A stretch of 64,000 bases of DNA from Akkermansiaceae bacterium. GTDB taxonomy: Bacteria; Verrucomicrobiota; Verrucomicrobiia; Verrucomicrobiales; DEV007. The translations under genes and the position numbers were made by a program. The notes below the pieces were generated by a model, which made no database searches, was not told the origin of the DNA, and saw only the letters and a program-made list of their open reading frames with translations. The DNA is taken from positions 124,001 to 188,000 of the forward strand of contig JACKQC010000010.1 in NCBI GenBank assembly GCA_024233085.1. Reading direction: 5' to 3'. Below are positions 60,326 to 64,000 of the stretch, one piece after another. The stretch's first letter is position 1. Every line of letters starts with the position of its first letter.

Positions 60326-60390
60326 GGTCAACAGGGTTGGGTCCCCGACTCAACCCTGTTGACTCCGCGACCATACCCTGTTGAGTCCGG
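60326..60390. repeat. Dispersed palindromic element, copy 8 (three arms)
   Basis: Perfect 13-bp inverted repeat GTCAACAGGGTTG (60327-60339) and CAACCCTGTTGAC (60351-60363), plus a third arm CCCTGTTG from 60376; inverted offset 25 nt, direct offset 22 nt. It begins about 30 nt after the DHS-like stop. Confidence 0.88.
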
Positions 60391-60424
60391 GGTGTTTTCC
60401 GGCCTTTTCGCGCCGGTTTTTCCC

Positions 60425-61117
60425 GTGCCCCGCCTTTTTTCCGGCCCCCTGCTCTGCTGGCGCGACCCGGTCTCGACCCGATCGGGTCCCGAACACATGG
60501 CGCTCGACGAGGCGATTCTGCTGACCACGCCCGGACCGGCGCTCAGACTCCACGTCTGGGCGGCGCCCGCGGTCACCATCGGGTATTTCGCGAAGTTCAC
60601 TCGAAACGCGGACGATCCCGGCCCTCCCCCGACCCGGCGCTGGACGGGCGGCGGCACGGTGGAGCACGGACACGACGTGACCTTTTCGCTCGCCGTGCCG
60701 GCCGGAGTCTCCGACACCGGAACCGTCTCCGACCGCTACCGCGCGATCCACGCCGCCCTCGCGGACGCCCTGAACGCCTCGGGCCTCCCGGCGCGACTCG
60801 ATGACGGCGCCCCCGGGCCGACCGACTTCCGGGCCGGCGTCTGTTTCGCGAAACCGGTCCGGTGGGATGTGCTCGACGCGGCCTCGGGCGCCAAGATCGC
60901 CGGCGGGGCGCAGCGGCGTTCGCGGCGCGGCTGGCTGCACCAGGGCAGTGTCCGCGTGCCGCATCCCGATCCCGCGGCGGAATGGACGGCGCGTTTCGCC
61001 CGGAACCTGACCGACGGCCCGGTTCGCGACTGGGAGCCCGGGCCGGAGACGCACGACCGGGCGGCGGAACTCGCGCGGACCCGCTACGGCGCGGAGGCTT
61101 GGTTGCGGCGCTTTTAG
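60425..61117 (+). CDS. Lipoate/biotin-protein ligase family protein, GTG start
   Basis: A 230-residue member of the LplA/LipB superfamily: EHMALDEAIL, RRWTGGGTVEHGHD (about 71-84), VCF and AKIAGGAQRRSRRG with the catalytic-type lysine (K157), then WLHQGSV. These enzymes attach lipoate or octanoate to carrier-protein lysines, or transfer it between them. GTG 60425 is chosen because the family core starts at PRLFSGPLL; the frame is open back to an ATG at 60359, but that ATG lies inside the dispersed repeat. Ligase versus octanoyltransferase activity cannot be told from sequence. Confidence 0.82.
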   Translation: MPRLFSGPLLCWRDPVSTRSGPEHMALDEAILLTTPGPALRLHVWAAPAVTIGYFAKFTRNADDPGPPPTRRWTGGGTVEHGHDVTFSLAVPAGVSDTGTVSDRYRAIHAALADALNASGLPARLDDGAPGPTDFRAGVCFAKPVRWDVLDAASGAKIAGGAQRRSRRGWLHQGSVRVPHPDPAAEWTARFARNLTDGPVRDWEPGPETHDRAAELARTRYGAEAWLRRF

Positions 61118-61174
61118 GGACGGCGAAAGCGGGACCGCCGTGTTATAGTCGCGCCGTTTTTCGCCGGATTTCTC

Positions 61175-62809
61175 ATGCAGAGTTGGTTTACGTTTGAGTT
61201 GGATGGCCGGACCCATCGCGTCGAGGGGGAAGCGGTAAACCGCACGCTGGCCGCGTATCTGGACGGCCAGGGCGTCGGATTCGAGCGGCGATTCCGCGAG
61301 CCCGATCCCCGCCTCGGCGGCGCCTGCCTGGTGACGCTCGACTTGGACGGCTTCGGCCGGAACGCCTACCGAACCGTGGACGCGGGACTGATCCTGCTGC
61401 CGGCGGCGGCCGGGCGCCGGTTCTGGACCTCCGAGGGTCTGTGGCGGCGGAAGGAAGGCGGCGGCGGGGCCGCGGCGACGGAACATCCGGTCATCGCGGC
61501 CATCAATCGCCGGCCCGAACTCGAGTGCGCCTGGAGCACGCGGGCCAACGCCATCGCGGCGCTTTTCGAGGGATATTACCGGCGCGATCTGAACCAGATC
61601 GGCCAGATGCCGGAGCAGTTCGACGCCTGCCTGTCGCGGACCATCGACTACGAATCGCTCCGCCAGGCGGGCCTCGAAGTCTTCGGCGAATCCCGGCGGC
61701 GCTGGCACGAGGCCTCGCTGCGGGCGCGCGTCCAGGGCATGGAGGAGGCGCTCCAGCACGGGCGCGTCGATGTGCATGGGGACGATTTCTCCGCTCTGAT
61801 GACGGCCGGCGACGCGCCGCCGGCGGAGTTCGCCTATGTGGACGCCGCCAAGCGCCGCTACTACCGGCCCCACACCCTGGTGGACCTGGTGAAACTGGTC
61901 GCCCACTATCCCGAGGCGAAAATCGCGGGCGCCGGCGGCGGCCTGGCCTTGCGGACCCGGGTAAACGCGGGCACGTGGCCGGAGATCATCGCCACCGAGG
62001 GTGTGCCGGAGTTGCGCTCCATCACCCCGCACGACGATCATTGGGAAATCGGCGCCGCCGCCCCGCTCACGTCGCTCGCGGAGGTGACGGGGCGTTTCAA
62101 CCCCGCCCTGGCGAAAATGCTCCGCCGTTACGGGTCGCGGCCGCTGCGAAATCGCGCGACGCTCGGCGGCTACCTCGCCGCGCGGGAGGGCGACGGCGAA
62201 CTGGCGCCTGTGCTGATGGCGCTCGACGCCCGGGTCCTGCTCGTGTCGATGGAGGGCGAGCGCGATGTGCCGGTGGCGGGATTTTTCGAAAAACCGGGCG
62301 CCCCGGTGCTGCGACGCGGCGAAATCGTCGCCAGCATCATCCTGCCGAAATTTTCCGGCGAGGTGCTGGCCAAACGCGGCTGCCGTGTGCGCTTTTGCGA
62401 CGCCTACAAGTCCGCCCCCAGGCGCGAGAATTTCCCGGCCTCCGTCACCGCCGGCTTCGCCGTGGAAATCGACGCCGGCGGCGCCGTGACGAGGGCGTGG
62501 ATCGCCTATTCCGGCCTCGGGCCGCATCCCGTTCGCGCCCGCCAAGCGGAGGAGGCCCTGCGCGGCAAGGTGTGGAGCGAGGAATCCGTGATCTCCCTGC
62601 TCTCGGGCCTCAGCCAGGAGGTCCGACTGCCCGAGGAGGCCCCCGGCGCGGCGGGCGGCGGAGACCGGGACTACCGCCGGCAGCTCGTCATCACCATGTT
62701 GCAGAAATTTTTCTACCAGCATCCGAATCCCGACGGTCCCCCCATCGAGCTGGGGGCGATCGGGGAATTCGTCCGGCCTTCGCGCCCGTTTTTCCAGCCC
62801 GAGTCCTGA
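61175..62809 (+). CDS. Xanthine dehydrogenase-like FAD protein that has lost its Fe-S ligands
   Basis: A 544-residue protein with the order of the XdhA small subunit: ferredoxin-like N domain, helical second Fe-S domain, and FAD domain (AGAGGGLALRTRVNAG, RNRATLGGYLAAREGDGELAP, terminal QKFFYQ). Where the two [2Fe-2S] domains should have eight cysteines, only three remain: C51 in GGACLVTL, C118 in LECAWSTRAN (normally QCGFCTPG) and C152 in ACLSRTIDY (normally CRCTGY). The FAD domain looks intact. No molybdenum subunit is encoded beside it within the window. A flavoprotein without electron-relay clusters, a pseudoenzyme, or a structural relic are possible. Confidence 0.78.
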   Translation: MQSWFTFELDGRTHRVEGEAVNRTLAAYLDGQGVGFERRFREPDPRLGGACLVTLDLDGFGRNAYRTVDAGLILLPAAAGRRFWTSEGLWRRKEGGGGAAATEHPVIAAINRRPELECAWSTRANAIAALFEGYYRRDLNQIGQMPEQFDACLSRTIDYESLRQAGLEVFGESRRRWHEASLRARVQGMEEALQHGRVDVHGDDFSALMTAGDAPPAEFAYVDAAKRRYYRPHTLVDLVKLVAHYPEAKIAGAGGGLALRTRVNAGTWPEIIATEGVPELRSITPHDDHWEIGAAAPLTSLAEVTGRFNPALAKMLRRYGSRPLRNRATLGGYLAAREGDGELAPVLMALDARVLLVSMEGERDVPVAGFFEKPGAPVLRRGEIVASIILPKFSGEVLAKRGCRVRFCDAYKSAPRRENFPASVTAGFAVEIDAGGAVTRAWIAYSGLGPHPVRARQAEEALRGKVWSEESVISLLSGLSQEVRLPEEAPGAAGGGDRDYRRQLVITMLQKFFYQHPNPDGPPIELGAIGEFVRPSRPFFQPES

Positions 62810-62839
62810 GTTTTTCCCTTCCCCGAAAAATCCCCGACC

Positions 62840-64000
62840 ATGAAATCCACGGAATTCCCCCGGACCGAACGAATCCTTTTCCCCGCGATCCTCGCGGTCT
62901 CCGGCCTGCTGGCATTGGCGGCGATGCCCCTGCTCGCGCAAACGACGCCGACCACCGAGCCCGAGGCCGATCCGGCGGAACTGCCGCGCATCCCCGCGAC
63001 GGAGCCGGATCGGGCGCTGGCCACCTTCGAGGTGCGCCCGGGTTTCCGGCTCGAACTCGCCGCCCACGAACCGCTGGTGATGGATCCCATCGCGGTCGAT
63101 TTCGACGAAAAGGGCGGTCTTTTCGTCGTCGAAATGCGGGGCTATTCCGAGCATCGCGAGGAGGCCCTCGGCCGGATCAAGCGGCTCACCGACGAGAACG
63201 ACGACGGCGTCTTCGACACTGCCACCGTGTACGCCGAGGGACTGAAATGGCCGACCGCCGTCACCTGCTTCGACGGCGGCGTTTTCGTCTGCGCCTCGCC
63301 GGACATCTTTTATCTCAAGGACACCGACGGCGACGGCGTGTCCGACACCCGGGAGACGGTCTTCACCGGCTTCGGCAGCGAAGCCACCCGGCTGAACATG
63401 CAGGCGCTGGTCAACAGCCTGCGCTGGGGACCCGACAACCGCGTCTGGGGCGCCACCGCCGGGAACGGCGGCACCGTGCGGCGGCCCGACCAGCCCGAAA
63501 GCGAGGCCATCAGCCTGCGCGGCGCTGATTTTTCCTTCGATCCACGGAAACGCGATCTCCGCGCCGAGAACGGCACCGCCCAGTACGGCATGAGCTTCGA
63601 CTCCCTCGGCCGGCGCTTCGTGTGCAGCAACTCGAACCACATCCAGTGGGTCGCCTGGGAACGCCAGTGGCTCGATCCGAACCCCTTCTTCTCCCCGCCC
63701 AAAGCGCTCGTCAGCATCGCCGAGGATGGCGCCGCCGCCCCCGTTTTCCGCGTCAGCCCGGACGAACCCTGGCGCATCGTCCGCACCCGCTGGCGCGTCT
63801 CGGGCGTGGTGAAAGGCGTCGTCGAGGGCGGCGGCCGCGTCTCCGGTTACTTCACCGCCGCCACCGGGATCACCCTCTACACCGGCGACGCCTACGGCCC
63901 GGCCTTCGCCGACAACGCCTTCATCGGCGACGCCGGCAGCAATCTCGTCCACCGCAAGATCCTTTCCCACGAGCCCGGCGCCACCCAGCCCGTCGCCCGC
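62840..64000 (+). CDS. PVC-type heme-binding/dehydrogenase-like exported protein (3' end outside window)
   Basis: 387 codons of a protein cut by the right edge. Signal peptide (AILAVSGLLALAAMPLLA), then a beta-propeller N-terminal domain opening FEVRPGFRLELAAHEPLVMDPIAVDFDEKG and continuing MRGYSEH, KDTDGDGVSDTRE (calcium-loop-like) and WGPDNRVWGATAGN. This is the N-terminal module of large PVC-group proteins that carry HEAT repeats and a CxxCH heme domain downstream. The heme part, if present, lies beyond the window. It starts 30 nt after the XDH-like gene and is probably co-transcribed. Start ATG at 62840 places the signal peptide correctly. Confidence 0.84.
   Translation, partial: MKSTEFPRTERILFPAILAVSGLLALAAMPLLAQTTPTTEPEADPAELPRIPATEPDRALATFEVRPGFRLELAAHEPLVMDPIAVDFDEKGGLFVVEMRGYSEHREEALGRIKRLTDENDDGVFDTATVYAEGLKWPTAVTCFDGGVFVCASPDIFYLKDTDGDGVSDTRETVFTGFGSEATRLNMQALVNSLRWGPDNRVWGATAGNGGTVRRPDQPESEAISLRGADFSFDPRKRDLRAENGTAQYGMSFDSLGRRFVCSNSNHIQWVAWERQWLDPNPFFSPPKALVSIAEDGAAAPVFRVSPDEPWRIVRTRWRVSGVVKGVVEGGGRVSGYFTAATGITLYTGDAYGPAFADNAFIGDAGSNLVHRKILSHEPGATQPVAR

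Noticed and set aside
60359..60424. ATG start at 60359 for the lipoate-ligase-like gene
   Set aside because: This ATG lies inside the dispersed repeat; the family core starts at the GTG at 60425.
60350..63970. A minus-strand open frame of about 1200 codons at the right end
   Set aside because: Antisense to the ligase-like, XDH-like and PVC-type genes, which carry clear motifs; composition is that of a shadow frame.

Overview
The window looks like a chromosomal segment of a Verrucomicrobiota/PVC-group bacterium. This rests on high-GC coding sequence, a PVC-type cytochrome-associated protein (62840 to the right edge), a Planctomycete-style CxxCH lipoprotein, an ECF sigma factor divergent from a Hanks-type kinase, many secreted beta-propeller, Asp-box and beta-helix proteins, and a type II secretion/type IV pilus-like locus with multiplied pseudopilin genes. 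No tRNA, rRNA, CRISPR array, transposase or prophage gene was seen. Fifty-six protein genes are called, two of them cut by the window edges.

Region 1 (1-11157, all minus strand) is one pilus/secretion machine. In transcription order it holds a PilT-like ATPase, a major pseudopilin, PilM/N-like, PilO-like and PilP-like assembly proteins, a secretin, an unknown 245-aa protein, a GspE-type ATPase and a GspF-type platform protein. Region 2 (11306-14031) is an ABC transporter (ATPase, six-TM permease) translationally coupled to an exported protein with a 22-histidine metal-binding-like tract.

Region 3 (14211-29499) is the most unusual block: three paralogous cassettes of minor-pseudopilin-like genes. 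Each has a GspI-like, a GspJ-like and a large GspK-like gene joined by four-base or short overlaps or gaps. Two of them are paired with three further exported proteins. In cassette 2 these lie upstream in the same operon; in cassette 3 they are transcribed divergently. Together they look like interchangeable pilus-tip or secretion modules for the Region 1 machine.

Region 4 (29582-48122) is general metabolism and export: a beta-helix protein, a VKOR-DsbA fusion, HemW, a transglutaminase-like protein, HEAT/lectin-like and PQQ-propeller exported proteins, an ROK sugar kinase, a PPi-type phosphofructokinase, a Nudix hydrolase, and an Asp-box sialidase/Gfo-Idh-MocA/NagA-like set suggesting amino-sugar catabolism. 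Region 5 (48861-55016) is signalling: an ECF sigma factor, a Ser/Thr kinase whose activation segment carries a degenerate histidine-kinase dimerisation domain, a hybrid sensor kinase, and a polyamine-type solute-binding lipoprotein encoded just before that sensor kinase. Region 6 (55124-60295) holds a SET-domain protein, a MATE exporter, arginine decarboxylase and a deoxyhypusine-synthase-like enzyme, which together suggest polyamine metabolism. Region 7 (60425-64000) has a lipoate-ligase-like protein, a xanthine-dehydrogenase-like flavoprotein that has lost its iron-sulfur cysteines, and the PVC-type protein cut by the right edge.

Two non-coding themes run through the window. AT-rich islands stand directly upstream of several operons in otherwise GC-rich DNA. 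A dispersed palindromic element with core CAACAGGGTTG occurs at eight loci with rigid geometry: inverted arms always 25 nt apart, direct arms always 22 nt apart. Seven copies lie 1-90 nt after a stop codon, and one triple copy lies inside the 3' end of hemW, where it is translated in three frames.
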